Shown: positions 17,001 through 27,765, numbered from the stretch's first letter. The stretch: 33,575 nt of DNA from Lysobacterales bacterium (GCA_020442465.1 JAGRJY010000096.1:1-33575), one strand, 5' to 3'. Notes: generated from the letters alone by a model not told the origin. Program-made: numbers and translations.

Positions 17001-19483
17001 ATGCCGTCGCGCGCACCCTGGGCGGGCTCGGCAGCGACCTGCGCCACAGCCTGCGCAGTCTGGCTGCGCAGCCGGGACTGTGCCTCGTCGCAGTGCTCAC
17101 GCTCGCCCTCGGCATCGGCGCGAACACGGCGATTTTCTCGGTCCTGCACGCACTGCTGCTGCGCCCCCTGCCCTACCCGGACGGCGATCGCCTGGTCGAC
17201 GTCTACAACACCTATCCGACCAGCAGCCTGCAGTATGCGGGCACCTCGATCCCCGACTACCTCGACCGCAAGGAGCAGGCCACTTCGCTGACCGATCTCG
17301 CGCTGTACACCGGCGCCAGCTACAACCTTGCCGAGGAAGGCTCCGCACCCGAGCGGCTGACCGGCACCCGGGCGACACCTTCCCTGTTCTCCACCCTCGG
17401 CATCGCGGCAGCGCAGGGTCGTGTGTTCAACGACCTCGAGGCCGAGCCGGGCCAGGACAAGGTGGTGGTGCTCAGCCACAGCACCTGGAAGAATCGTTTC
17501 GACGCCGATCCGAACATCGTCGGGCACACGCTGCGGTTTTCCGGCGAGCCGTACGAAGTCATCGGCGTGATGCCCGAGGGCTTCGCGTTTCCCTCGCCCT
17601 CGGTGCAGATCTGGACGCCGTTCGCGTTTACCGCCGAGCAGCGCAGCGACAACGAACGCGGCAACGAGTATTCGCAGACGGTCGGCCGACTGGCGCCGGG
17701 CGCAAGCATCGAGCGACTCAACGCCGAGCTCGACGCCATCATCGCGCGCAATGCCGAGCGCATCGCGGCATCGGATGATCCGCGGGCCGGCCGCTTCGCC
17801 GAGTTCCTGCGTGGTGGCAACTTCAGTGGTCGCGCCGAGCCGCTGCGCGAACTCGACGTCGGCGACAACCGGCCGATGCTGCTCCTGCTGCAGGGCGCGG
17901 TCGCGCTGGTGCTGCTGATCGCGATCGCCAACGTGGCGAACCTGCTGCTCGCACGCATGACTGCCCGCCAGCGCGAACTGTCGGTGCGCAATGCGCTGGG
18001 CGCCAGCCGCTGGCGCATCGCGCGGCAGCTGCTGGTGGAGTCGCTGGGCATTGCCGTGGCCGGCGGCATCGCCGGGCTGGCCTTTGCCGCCCTGTTGATC
18101 GAATGGCTGCCCCAACTCGGCATGGCCGACGCACTGCGCAAGTATCCGGTGGCGATGGACCGGACCGTGCTGCTGTTCGCCCTCGCGGCCAGCGTGCTGG
18201 CCGGCGTACTGGCCGCCGCGGTGCCGATGATCTCGCTGTTCGGTTCCGATCTCGCCCGCATCATCAACGACGCCGGCCGTCGAGCCGGCGGCGGACGCCT
18301 CGCCGGCGCCTCGCGCAGCGTGCTGGTCGTGGCCCAGGTCGCGATGGCGACCTGCCTGCTGGTCGGCGCCGGACTGCTGTTGCGCAGCTTCCTGCTGCTG
18401 CAGCAGGAGTCTCCCGGCTTCGAGGCCGAAGGTGTGCAAAGCGCCCTCATCGCGCTGCCCGAACACCGCTATCCCGACCGGGAGACGCGCGTACGCATCT
18501 TCGAGCAGACCCTCGCCGCCTGGCGCGAGCTGCCCGGCGTCGAGGCCACCGGCTACATCTCCAACCTGCCGTTCAGCGGCATGAACTCGCAGGGCACCTA
18601 TCACATCGATGGTCTTGAGGTCGCAGACGCCGCGGCCTCGCCGCACGCCTTCCAGCGGCAGATCGACGAGGGCTATCTGGACGTCATGCGCATCCCGCTC
18701 CTGCAGGGCCGTGCGTTCACCGCTGCCGACCGCACCGACAGCGAGCTGGTCGTCATCATCGACCAGCTGCTGGCGGACAAGTACTTCGCCGGCGAGTCGC
18801 CCCTCGGCAAACGGGTTCGCCGCGACAGCGATGGCCCGTGGGCAACCGTGGTCGGCGTGGTGCCGACGATCAAGCACGGCAACCTGCGCGATGCGGTCGG
18901 CAAGGAAACGATCTACTGGCCGGTGCGGCAGGGCGCACCGACGGTCGGTGGCCTGCTGCTGCGCGGCCCGGCGGCCTACGATGCGAACACCGTCAACGCG
19001 ATGCGCGCAGCGGTGCAGCGCATCGACCCCGAGCAGCCGCTGTTCGACATCCAGCCGCTGTCGTCTCGGATTGCCAACAGCCTGTCGCGCCAGCGCGCAC
19101 CACTGAACCTGCTCGGCCTGTTCGCCGCCGTGGCGATCTGCTTGTCGGCCATCGGCATCTACGCCGTGCTGGCATTCTCGGTCGGCCAGCGCACCGGCGA
19201 GCTCGGCGTGCGCATGGCCATTGGCGCCGGTCGTCGGCACATCCTGGGCCTGGTGCTGCGGCACGGTGCGCGCCTGATCGGCATCGGCCTGCTGATCGGC
19301 CTGGTGTCCGCCGCCGTGCTCGGCCAGCTGGCCAAGTCGCAGCTGTTCGGCGTCGCGCCGTTCGACCCGCTCACTTTCGCCGGCGTACCGCTCTTCCTCG
19401 CCGCCATTGCCCTGGTCGCCTGCTGGCTGCCGGCGCGGCGGGCTGCGGGTGTCGACCCGATAGTCGCGCTGCGCCACGAATGA
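16997..19483 (+). CDS. Double-FtsX (ADOP/MacB-like) ABC permease 1
   Basis: The 828-residue protein has two tandem MacB-like units. An N-terminal helix with the motif LTLALGIGANTAIFSVL (about 33-50) precedes the first periplasmic domain. The first FtsX core begins near 294 and includes ANVANLLLARMTARQRELSVRNALGA. Another helix near 440 precedes a second periplasmic domain, and the C-terminal FtsX core begins near 703 with the motif RTGELGVRMAIGAG. It ends DPIVALRHE, typical of the family. Such duplicated permeases carry in one chain what MacB achieves by dimerising. It overlaps the upstream ATPase by four bases; the next permease starts 64 bp downstream. Confidence 0.88.
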
Positions 19484-19547
19484 ACACGACGTTTCACCCG
19501 CTGACGGCAGCCTCGCCGACAGCCCCGCAACAGGGAGCATGATTCTC

Positions 19548-21989
19548 ATGTCCGCAATGTGGTTCGAACTCAAGCTCGCCTGGCGCGCCCTGATGCGCAG
19601 TCCGGGTTTTGCCCTCACCGCGTCAGGCATGCTGTGCGCCGGGCTCGCCACCTGCATGTATGTGTTCGGCGCGATCCAGTCCTTCCTGCTGCGGCCGCTG
19701 CCGTTGCCCGAACCGACCGGCCTGGCCCACGTCGAGTACGCGCCGGTATCGGGTGTGCCGATGAGTGTCGAGATCGGCGTGCGCGCCTTCATCGATCTCG
19801 AATCGGACCAGACGCGCCTGGCGCACCTTTCGGGCACGAGCACCGGCACGATCAACCTCAGCGACGATGACACCCGGCCCGAGCGCTACAACGGCTCGTT
19901 CGTGATCGGCGAGCCGTTCGACGCCTACGGCGTACCGGCCCTGCTCGGCCGCGCGCTGAATCGTGCCGATCAGTCGCCCGCGGCAGAACCCGTCGTACTG
20001 ATTGGCTATAACGTGTGGCAGCAACGCTACGCCGGCGCGCGCGACGTGGTGGGTTCGATGATTCGTGTCAATGGCAAGCCGACCCGCGTCGTCGGCGTCA
20101 TGCCGGAGGGGTTCAACTTTCCGTTCGACAACCAGGTCTGGGTGCCGATCTCGCGCAAGCCGAGCGAAGCGCCGCGCGACGAGGACGCCACGCTCGAAGT
20201 GTTCGGCCGCCTCGCCGACGGCGCCAGCATGGCGGATGCGCGCGACGAGCTGTCGGCGCTGGTGCAGCGCATCAAGGAAACCCACCCGGAAACGACGCCG
20301 GCCGTGGCGGTGGAAGTGAAGCGCTACCAGGACGAATTCGTCGGCAACAACACGCGGCGGGTCCTGCTGACGATGTTCGCAGCCGTGGTGTTCGTGCTGC
20401 TGATCGCCTGCGCCAACGTCGCCAACCTGCTGTTTGCGCGCGGAGCGGCAAAGACCCGCGACGTCGCCGTGCGCAGTTCGCTCGGCGCCACCCGCTGGCG
20501 CCTGGCCCTGGGCATGATCGCCGAGAGCCTGATCCTCTCCTTCCTCGCCATTGTGCCCGCCCTGCTGCTGGCCAACTGGGCCGGACAGCTCACCATGGAG
20601 GCGCTGCGCTCCAGCGACGACCCGCCGGCGTTCTGGATGACGCAGTGGAACTTCGACTGGATGTTCGCCCTGACCGCGGTCGGCTTCGCCCTGTTCGCCG
20701 GCCTAGTCGCCGGGCTGCTGCCGGGACTGCGCCTCGCCCGCGGCTCGACCTCGCAGGCCATCCGCGACGGCAGCGCCGCGCTGACTTCGGGCATCACCGG
20801 CAAGGTGCTCGTGGTGGCGGAAGTCGCCATGTCGCTGGCCCTGCTGGTGGCCACCGGCCTGATGGTGCGCGGCGTACTGAATCTCGAGCAGCTGGACTTC
20901 GGCGCGCGCACCGAGAACGTGCTGACCGCACGCTACGGCCTGTTCGACACCCAGGCGCCGGACGATACGGCGGTGCGCAACCACCAGCAGCGCGTGCTGC
21001 AGGCCATGGCGGCGATGCCGGGCGCGCAGAACGCCGCCTTGACGACCGCGCTGCCGATGGCCAACACCGGCTACACCAGCTGGTACACGCCGGAAGGCGT
21101 GGTCATCGACGATCCGCAGAAGTCGCCGTCGGCCTCCGACGTGCGCGTCGATGGCGATTTCTTCGGCCTGTTCCAGATCGGTCTGCAAGCCGGCCGCACG
21201 TTCGATGCGCGCGACACCGCCGATGCTCCGCCCGTCGCGATCATCAGCCGCGCACTGGCCGAGCGCCACTGGCCCGGCGAAGACCCGATCGGAAAGCGCC
21301 TGCGCATGGACCGCGCCGACCGCACCGATGCGCCCTGGGTCAGCATCGTTGGCGTGGTCGGCGAGGTGGTGTTCAGCGGCAACGAAGTCGCGCGCGGTGA
21401 TGCGGCGCGACGCCCGGGCATCTACCGGCCGTTGGCGCAGGCGCCCTCGCGCTTCGTCAGCATCGCCGTCGCCACGCCCGGCGCGCCGGAAAACTTCGCC
21501 GAGTCGATGCGCGCGACGATGAACCAGGTCGACAGCGACACGCCGCTGTACTGGGTGCGTTCGCTCGACTCATGGGTCGATGGCGCGGCCACCGATCACC
21601 GCATCGTCGGCACGATCTTCAGCATGTTCGGCCTGTTCTCGCTGGTGCTCGCCGCGGCCGGCCTGTATGCGGTTCTGGCCTTCGCCGTCGCCCAGCGCAC
21701 CCGCGAAATCGGCGTGCGCCGTGCGCTCGGCGCGGATGCGCGCGACATCCTCTCGCTGATCGTCGGCCAGGGCGCTCGCCAGGTGGCGCTCGGCCTGGTG
21801 CTCGGCCTGCCGCTGGCGGTGGGCTTCGGGCTTGCGCTGGGCGACATCCTGTACGACGTGTCGAGTGTCGATCCACTGACCTACCTCACCGTGTTGACCG
21901 TGTTCGGCGCCACCGCGATGGCTGCATCGGCCCTGCCCGGGCGGCGCGCCATCCACGTCGAGCCGGTCGAAGCCCTGCGTTATGACTGA
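19548..21989 (+). CDS. Double-FtsX (ADOP/MacB-like) ABC permease 2
   Basis: This 813-residue protein has the same plan as permease 1 but clearly different sequence. The N-terminal helix lacks the usual ALGIGAN box and reads SGMLCAGLATCMYVFGAIQ. The first FtsX core begins near 269 (ANVANLLFARGAAKTRDVAVRSSLGA), the C-terminal core near 683 (RTREIGVRRALGADARD), and the end is EPVEALRYD. Between them lies a large periplasmic region. A GGGAG ribosome site at 19533-19537 favours ATG 19548 (10-base spacer) over ATG 19539 (1-base spacer), so the first three codons are doubtful. It lies 90 bp before permease 3. Confidence 0.87.
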   Translation: MSAMWFELKLAWRALMRSPGFALTASGMLCAGLATCMYVFGAIQSFLLRPLPLPEPTGLAHVEYAPVSGVPMSVEIGVRAFIDLESDQTRLAHLSGTSTGTINLSDDDTRPERYNGSFVIGEPFDAYGVPALLGRALNRADQSPAAEPVVLIGYNVWQQRYAGARDVVGSMIRVNGKPTRVVGVMPEGFNFPFDNQVWVPISRKPSEAPRDEDATLEVFGRLADGASMADARDELSALVQRIKETHPETTPAVAVEVKRYQDEFVGNNTRRVLLTMFAAVVFVLLIACANVANLLFARGAAKTRDVAVRSSLGATRWRLALGMIAESLILSFLAIVPALLLANWAGQLTMEALRSSDDPPAFWMTQWNFDWMFALTAVGFALFAGLVAGLLPGLRLARGSTSQAIRDGSAALTSGITGKVLVVAEVAMSLALLVATGLMVRGVLNLEQLDFGARTENVLTARYGLFDTQAPDDTAVRNHQQRVLQAMAAMPGAQNAALTTALPMANTGYTSWYTPEGVVIDDPQKSPSASDVRVDGDFFGLFQIGLQAGRTFDARDTADAPPVAIISRALAERHWPGEDPIGKRLRMDRADRTDAPWVSIVGVVGEVVFSGNEVARGDAARRPGIYRPLAQAPSRFVSIAVATPGAPENFAESMRATMNQVDSDTPLYWVRSLDSWVDGAATDHRIVGTIFSMFGLFSLVLAAAGLYAVLAFAVAQRTREIGVRRALGADARDILSLIVGQGARQVALGLVLGLPLAVGFGLALGDILYDVSSVDPLTYLTVLTVFGATAMAASALPGRRAIHVEPVEALRYD

Positions 21990-22079
21990 CTGAGGCCGCG
22001 CAGGCCGGCCGTCCTGCGCAGCCCGGCCCGCACCCGAACGCGACACCACGGCTTCGACCGCCGCGATCCACTGGGAGCC

Positions 22080-24470
22080 ATGCTGATGTTCACGCCGATT
22101 CGCCAGTCCCTGCGCCGTATCCTCGCCACCCCGGCGTCCAGCGCCAGCATCGTGGTCATGCTTACCCTCGGCATCGCGATCAGCGTGTGCATGTTCGCCA
22201 CCCTGCGCGGCGTGCTCGGCAACCTGCCTTTCCCCGAGGCGGATCGGGTCGTCGTGGTGCAGTCCGAGCAACCGGAGCGCGGCGTGCACCGGGGCGGACT
22301 GACGCCTGCCGAGGCCCTGCGTCTGTCCGAGGCGGACTCGCCGTTCGCCGAGTTCGGCTTCTACGTCTGGGGCGGCATGACCGTGTACCAGGACGAACGG
22401 CCACGCGAATTCAACATGGTCAACGTCGGTGCCGGGTTCTTCCCGGCGCTGGGGCTGCAGCCGCTGCACGGGCGCTGGTTCGGCGACGAGGAATTTTCCC
22501 GCGCCAGCGACACCGTGATCCTGTCGCACTCCGAGTGGCAGAAGCTGTTCGGCGGCGATCCGGCCGCGGTCGGCAAGCGTCTGCGTACGTCCGCGGGCGA
22601 TCTTGAGGTGATCGGCGTGATGCCGCCGCAGTTCGCGGTGCCGAGCAGCAGCGTTGGCGCCTGGCGGGCGATGCCACGCGATGCCTATCCGATGGATCAG
22701 CCGTGGGTGTGGAATGCGCGGTTCGTCAACGGGGTCGGTCGCCTCGATCCTGCCGTCGCCGACGCCGTACGCACGGCGCGCCTCGATGCGATCAGCGCCG
22801 AGATCGCCGAGCGCTACCACCTCGGCGCATCGTCCGCCAGGTTCAGCGTGCGCCCGATGCTCGACGTCATCGTCGGTCACCTGCGCGGCGTGCTGTGGGC
22901 CGCATTCGCGCTCGCCTTGCTGGTGTTGTTCATCGCCTGCGCCAATGTGGCGATCCAGGTCGATGCGCGCCAGGTCGCACGCCGGCACGAACAGGCCGTG
23001 GTGCAGGCTCTTGGCGCCACTCGCGCGCAACTCTACGCGGCGATGCTGCTCGAGATCGTTCTGCTCAGCCTGTTCTCGGTCGTCCTCGCTTGCCTGCTTG
23101 CCGGCGGGGTGCTCGATGCCCTGCGCGAGCTGGCACGCAGCAGCGTGCCGCGCGTCGACGCGATCGCCATCGACGGCAGCAGCCTGGCCTTCGCGATCGC
23201 CCTGGGCTTGATCGGGCCGCTGGCCGTGGCCCTCGCCGGCGTGCTGCGCCCCCGCAGCCAGGCCGCTGAAGCGATTCGAGCCGGCGGACGCGGACTCGTC
23301 GGCGGCGCTCGCCGGCGCGACTGGCTGCCGGCGCTGGGCGCCGCGCTGTCGACGGTGAGTCTGATCGCGGCCAGCGCCCTGCTGTTCAGCCTGTGGAACC
23401 TCAAGCAGGTCGACCCTGGCATTCGCCATCAGCAGGTGTACGCGCTGCAGCTGTTTCACGGCGGCGGCGAAGACGAGCAGCGCAACTTCAGCACCCGCAT
23501 GCAGGAGCGCCTGGCAGCGATTCCGGGGGTGGACAGAGTCGCCGTCACCAGCGCGGCGCCGCTCTCCGTGATCGGCAGCTTCTCCACTGACCTGAAGCTG
23601 CCCGAACGCGATCAGGCGGAACCCTTCCAGATCGGCCTGCGCCGCGTCTCGGCGGACTATCTCGACGTGCTCGGCATCCGCCTGCTCGCCGGACGCGGCA
23701 TCGAGGCGAACGATCGCGCCGGCAGCGAACCGGTCGCAGTCATCAACCAGGAACTCGCACGCCGGCTGTTCGGCGACGATTCGCCGATGAATCGGATAGT
23801 TCAGCTGCCGCTGGGACAGGGCGAACGCATCGACTACCGCATTGTCGGGGTGGTGGAGAACACCCTCAACACCGGGCTGCGGGCTGCGGTCGGGCCGGAG
23901 ATTCTGGTCGCCTTTCCCACCAGCCCGAGTGTCGGCATGACTTTCCTGGCTTCCTCGCGCGTCCCCCTGCGCGGCATCGAGAAGCTGTTCAAGGATGCGC
24001 TGTTCGAGGTCGATCCGCAGGAGGCCAGCACGCGCATCTTCGCGCTGACCGAGGACGTGGACGCCGAGTTCGCCTCGGCACGGTTCTTCGCCCGCACCGT
24101 CGGCGCATTCGCGCTGGCGGCACTGCTGCTTTCCGCATTCGGCGTGTATGCGGTCGCTGCCCTGCGCCAGCAGCAGCGCGTCGGTGAATTCGGGCTGCGG
24201 CTGGCGCTGGGCGCGCGACCGCAGCGGCTGCTGCGCCAGGTGCTGCGCGAAAGCCTGCTCACCGTCGGCGTGGGCATCGCGCTCGGCAGTCTCTGTTCGC
24301 TTGCGGTGCTCAACCTGCTGCAGGCCCAACTGTTCGGACTCGAGCACGTGCACACCGCGGTCGTCGCCACCGGCGTGCTCGCTCTGCTTGCTGCCGCCAC
24401 GATGGCGGCGTTGCCGCCTGCCTGGCGGGCCGCGCATACCCAGCCAATGGAGGCGTTGCGCCATGACTAG
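22080..24470 (+). CDS. Double-FtsX (ADOP/MacB-like) ABC permease 3, divergent
   Basis: The 796-residue protein is the most divergent of the four. Its N-terminal helix reads MLTLGIAISVCMFATLRG. The first FtsX core (about 267 onward) has CANVAIQVDARQVARRHEQAVVQALGA, keeping the ANVA start but losing the NLLLAR segment. The C-terminal core (about 668 onward) is closer to consensus (RVGEFGLRLALGARPQ), and the protein ends QPMEALRHD. Two ATGs six bases apart compete: 22080 has GGGAG 3 bases upstream, 22086 has it 9 bases upstream. The substrate is unknown. It lies 57 bp before permease 4 and probably shares the operon's ATPases. Confidence 0.84.
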   Translation: MLMFTPIRQSLRRILATPASSASIVVMLTLGIAISVCMFATLRGVLGNLPFPEADRVVVVQSEQPERGVHRGGLTPAEALRLSEADSPFAEFGFYVWGGMTVYQDERPREFNMVNVGAGFFPALGLQPLHGRWFGDEEFSRASDTVILSHSEWQKLFGGDPAAVGKRLRTSAGDLEVIGVMPPQFAVPSSSVGAWRAMPRDAYPMDQPWVWNARFVNGVGRLDPAVADAVRTARLDAISAEIAERYHLGASSARFSVRPMLDVIVGHLRGVLWAAFALALLVLFIACANVAIQVDARQVARRHEQAVVQALGATRAQLYAAMLLEIVLLSLFSVVLACLLAGGVLDALRELARSSVPRVDAIAIDGSSLAFAIALGLIGPLAVALAGVLRPRSQAAEAIRAGGRGLVGGARRRDWLPALGAALSTVSLIAASALLFSLWNLKQVDPGIRHQQVYALQLFHGGGEDEQRNFSTRMQERLAAIPGVDRVAVTSAAPLSVIGSFSTDLKLPERDQAEPFQIGLRRVSADYLDVLGIRLLAGRGIEANDRAGSEPVAVINQELARRLFGDDSPMNRIVQLPLGQGERIDYRIVGVVENTLNTGLRAAVGPEILVAFPTSPSVGMTFLASSRVPLRGIEKLFKDALFEVDPQEASTRIFALTEDVDAEFASARFFARTVGAFALAALLLSAFGVYAVAALRQQQRVGEFGLRLALGARPQRLLRQVLRESLLTVGVGIALGSLCSLAVLNLLQAQLFGLEHVHTAVVATGVLALLAAATMAALPPAWRAAHTQPMEALRHD

Positions 24471-24527
24471 TCGACACGATCATCCGGCCGCCTCGGCTGC
24501 AGATTCACGGAAACAGGTGATGGTCCC

Positions 24528-27032
24528 ATGAGCGCCATCAGCGATCTGCGCCACGCACTGCGCACCCTGTTCGCCAGCCCGCTGTTCGTGACGCTGGCGA
24601 TCGCCTCGCTGGCGCTCGGCATCGGCGTGAACGCAGCGATGTTCTCGCTGTTCGACCAGATGCTGCTGCGCCCGCTGCCGGTGGCGCAGCCGCAAGCGCT
24701 GGTCAATCTGGTTTCTCCCGGCCCGCGCTGGGGCTCCACCTCCAACAACGACGCCGGCGGGCGTGAGAGCATCTTCAGCTACCCGATGTACCGCGAGCTG
24801 CGCGCCGCCGACAGCGGGCTGCGCGGACTCGCCGCACATCGAAGTTTCGGCGCCAGCGTGGCGCTCGATGCCAGCAGCCAGGTCGGTCGGGTCATGCTGG
24901 TGTCGGACAACTATTTCGACCTGCTCGGCCTGACACCGGCGGCAGGCCGCCTGCTTGCCGCGGGCGATGAGGGCGTGCCGGGCGAAGCCAGCGTCGCCGT
25001 GCTTGGCCATGGCTTCTGGAAGAACCATCTCGGCGGCGACCCGGACGTGGTCGGCAAGACCGTGCGCATCAACAGCCAGACACTGAGCGTCGTCGGTGTG
25101 GCACCGGAAGGATTCGGCGGCACCACGCTCGGCGCGCCGGCCACCGTGTTCGTGCCCATCAGCCTTGCCGATCGCCTGCAGCCCGAGCGTCCGGCCGCGC
25201 TGGCCGACCGCCGCAACTACTGGGTCTACCTGTTCGGCCGCCTCGACGCGGGGCAGTCCGCCGCAACGGTGGCCGCCCGGCTCGAGCCGACCTACCAGCG
25301 CCTGCTGCGCGAGGTCGAACTTCCGCTTCAGGAGAACACCGACCCACGCGAACGCGAGGAGTTCGCCTCGAAGCCCTTGCTGCTGCACGACGGCAGCCAG
25401 GGCCAGAGCAGAATCCGCGTGAACAGTGAGCTTGGTCTGACCATCATGCTCGCGGTGTCGCTGCTGGTGCTGTGCGTGGCCTGCCTGAACGTGGCCAACC
25501 TGCAGCTGGCGCGCGGCACCCAGCGCAGTGGCCAGGTCGCCTTGCGCGCGGCGATCGGCGCCGGTCGTGTGCGCCTGCTGCGCGAGCTGTTCACCGAGTC
25601 GGTGCTGCTCGGCCTGTTCGGCGCACTGGCAGCAGTTCCGGTGGCCCACGTTCTGCTGCACGCCCTGTCGACGCTGGTTCCCGAGTCGGCGGCGAACGCA
25701 CTGGTCTTCTCGGTCGACCAACGGATGCTCGCGTATTCCATCCTTGCGGCACTGGGCTCGAGCGTGGTGTTCGGTGCCCTGCCGGCCTGGCAGCTGGCGC
25801 GCACCTCGCCCATGGCGGTGCTGCGGCAGTCGGCCACCCAGTCGGCGCATCCGGTTGCGGCACGCTTCCGCACTTTTCTGGCGGTGCTGCAGGTCTGTCT
25901 CTCCACCGCCAGCCTGGTGCTCGCCGGTCTGTTTGCGCAGAGCCTCCACAACATCATCGATTCGGACCCGGGCATGCAGATCGACCGCGTGGTGAGCTTC
26001 TCCGTGGCGCCGCGGCGCAATGGCTACGATGCCGAGCGATCTGCGCAGCTGATCGATCGCATCGAGGCACGCGTCGCCGCCTTGCCCGGCGTGGCCGCGG
26101 TGACCACCTCGCTGGTGCCGCTGCTCAACGGCAATGACTGGAGTACTTCGCTGTCGGTGCAGGGCTACGAACCGGCGGACGAGGAAGAAGCGCTGTCGAG
26201 CTACAACGAAGTGGGCAGCGGTTTCTTCCGCACGCTTGGCGTACCGCTGCTGACCGGCCGGGAGTTCACCGACGCCGATACGCAAGGTCGTCCCCGGGTG
26301 GCGGTGGTGAATCGCGCGTTTGCCGAACGCTTCGGCCTGGGCGGCGACGCCATCGGCAAGCGCATCGCGGTGGGCACTGGCCATGAACCCGACATCGAGA
26401 TCGTCGGTCTGGTGGAGAACACCGGCTACGACGACATCACCCGACGCGACCAGCCGCTGTTCTTCCTGCCACGCAAGCAGGGCGACAGCCGCAGTGAAGT
26501 CCAGTTCATGCTGCGCAGCGAGGGCCCGATCGAAGCGTTGCTCGAAGCGATCCCCCGGGTGGTGTCGGAGATTGACCCCGACGTGCCTCTGCATCGGGTC
26601 GGCACCATCGAGCAGGACGTTCGTGAGGCCCACGCGCTCGAAGCCATGATCAGCAGGCTCGCCGGCGGATTCGCCGCGTTGGCCACCGTGCTCGCAGCCC
26701 TGGGCGTGTACGGCGTGGTGAACTACTCGCTGCACCAGCGGCTGCGCGAATTCGGCCTGCGCATGGCACTGGGCGCGGCACCACCGGCGCTGCGGGCGCA
26801 GATCCTGCGCCAGAGCTTCCGCCTGTTCCTGGTCGGCGCCGCGCTCGGTCTGGCGCTGGGCGCCGGCAGCGGACGCGGCGCCGAAGCCCTGCTGTTCGGC
26901 ATCGGCGGCACGGATCCGACCACGTTCTTCGGCGCCTTCGTATTGCTCGCGATCATCGTCGGCGTCGCATCCTGGCTGCCGGCCTGGCGCGCCGGCCGCA
27001 TCGACCCGATGGAGGCACTTCGCCATGAATGA
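24528..27032 (+). CDS. Double-FtsX (ADOP/MacB-like) ABC permease 4
   Basis: The 834-residue protein has two MacB-like units. It has the canonical LALGIGVNAAMFSLFDQMLLRPLP at the N-terminus (given here as a motif reference; key residues GIG-N), a first periplasmic domain, a first FtsX core near 302 (LNVANLQLARGTQRSGQVALR, with the NVANLQLAR box) and a C-terminal core near 704 (RLREFGLRMALGAAP). It ends DPMEALRHE. It is closer to common ADOP proteins than permeases 2 and 3. ATG 24528 follows an AGGTGATGG stretch. Its last eight bases overlap the start of the second ATPase, so these two genes are translationally coupled, mirroring the ATPase-1/permease-1 pair at the other end of the operon. Confidence 0.87.
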   Translation: MSAISDLRHALRTLFASPLFVTLAIASLALGIGVNAAMFSLFDQMLLRPLPVAQPQALVNLVSPGPRWGSTSNNDAGGRESIFSYPMYRELRAADSGLRGLAAHRSFGASVALDASSQVGRVMLVSDNYFDLLGLTPAAGRLLAAGDEGVPGEASVAVLGHGFWKNHLGGDPDVVGKTVRINSQTLSVVGVAPEGFGGTTLGAPATVFVPISLADRLQPERPAALADRRNYWVYLFGRLDAGQSAATVAARLEPTYQRLLREVELPLQENTDPREREEFASKPLLLHDGSQGQSRIRVNSELGLTIMLAVSLLVLCVACLNVANLQLARGTQRSGQVALRAAIGAGRVRLLRELFTESVLLGLFGALAAVPVAHVLLHALSTLVPESAANALVFSVDQRMLAYSILAALGSSVVFGALPAWQLARTSPMAVLRQSATQSAHPVAARFRTFLAVLQVCLSTASLVLAGLFAQSLHNIIDSDPGMQIDRVVSFSVAPRRNGYDAERSAQLIDRIEARVAALPGVAAVTTSLVPLLNGNDWSTSLSVQGYEPADEEEALSSYNEVGSGFFRTLGVPLLTGREFTDADTQGRPRVAVVNRAFAERFGLGGDAIGKRIAVGTGHEPDIEIVGLVENTGYDDITRRDQPLFFLPRKQGDSRSEVQFMLRSEGPIEALLEAIPRVVSEIDPDVPLHRVGTIEQDVREAHALEAMISRLAGGFAALATVLAALGVYGVVNYSLHQRLREFGLRMALGAAPPALRAQILRQSFRLFLVGAALGLALGAGSGRGAEALLFGIGGTDPTTFFGAFVLLAIIVGVASWLPAWRAGRIDPMEALRHE

Positions 27033-27765
27033 CGCTGCGGGCGCGCGCGCCGGCGCCGCCAACCGGACCGAGGACGGCCGCGCCGTGCTGATCCAGCTGG
27101 ACGGACTGAACAAGACCCTGCGCACGCCGGCCGGCGCGGTGAAGGTACTCGATGCCATCGACCTCAGCGTCCGCAGCGGGGAATTCGTCTCGGTCATGGG
27201 CCCCTCCGGCTCCGGCAAGACCACCCTGCTCTCGATACTCGGACTGCTCGACGGCGGCTTCGAAGGTCGCTACCTGCTCGACGGCAACGACGTCGGCGCG
27301 CTGCGCGAACAGGAGCGCAAGCGGCTCGCCACGCAGCGCATCGGCTTCGTGTTCCAGCACTATCACCTGCTCGACGACCTCAGCGTCGCGGAGAACATCG
27401 ACCTGCCGCTGGAATACCGCGACGTGCCGCGTGCGGAGCGGCGACGGCGCGTCGAGGAGGTGCTGGAAGAATTCGGCCTCGACGACAAACACAAGTGGTT
27501 CCCGCGCATGCTCTCGGGCGGTCAGCAGCAGCTGGTCGCGGTGGCCCGCGCCGTGGCCGGCAGACCAAAGCTCCTCCTCGCGGACGAACCCACCGGCGCG
27601 CTGCACAGCAGCCAGGGCGAGATGATCATGGAGGTGCTGCAACGGCTGAACGAACAGGGCACGACGATCATCCAGGTCACCCACAATCCGGAATACGCCG
27701 CGCGCGCCCACCGCGTGCTGCAGATGCGCGACGGCAGGTTCCCGGCGACGGGCGCCGCTGGCTGA
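27025..27765 (+). CDS. ABC exporter ATPase 2 with altered D-loop
   Basis: The 246-residue MacB/LolD-type ATPase has Walker A GPSGSGKTT (59-67), Q-loop Gln111 in FVFQHYHLL, signature LSGGQQQL (163-170), Walker B LLLADE (183-188) and switch His220 (VTHN). It differs from the first ATPase in two places. The D-loop is ALHS (192-195) rather than NLDS, so the conserved aspartate is a histidine, and the residue after the signature QQQ is leucine instead of arginine. I recall similar TGNLHS sequences in other bacteria, so this may mark a clade rather than decay. GGAGG 9 bases before ATG 27025 is a good ribosome site inside the end of permease 4. It is the last transport gene. Confidence 0.9.
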   Translation: MNDAAGARAGAANRTEDGRAVLIQLDGLNKTLRTPAGAVKVLDAIDLSVRSGEFVSVMGPSGSGKTTLLSILGLLDGGFEGRYLLDGNDVGALREQERKRLATQRIGFVFQHYHLLDDLSVAENIDLPLEYRDVPRAERRRRVEEVLEEFGLDDKHKWFPRMLSGGQQQLVAVARAVAGRPKLLLADEPTGALHSSQGEMIMEVLQRLNEQGTTIIQVTHNPEYAARAHRVLQMRDGRFPATGAAG

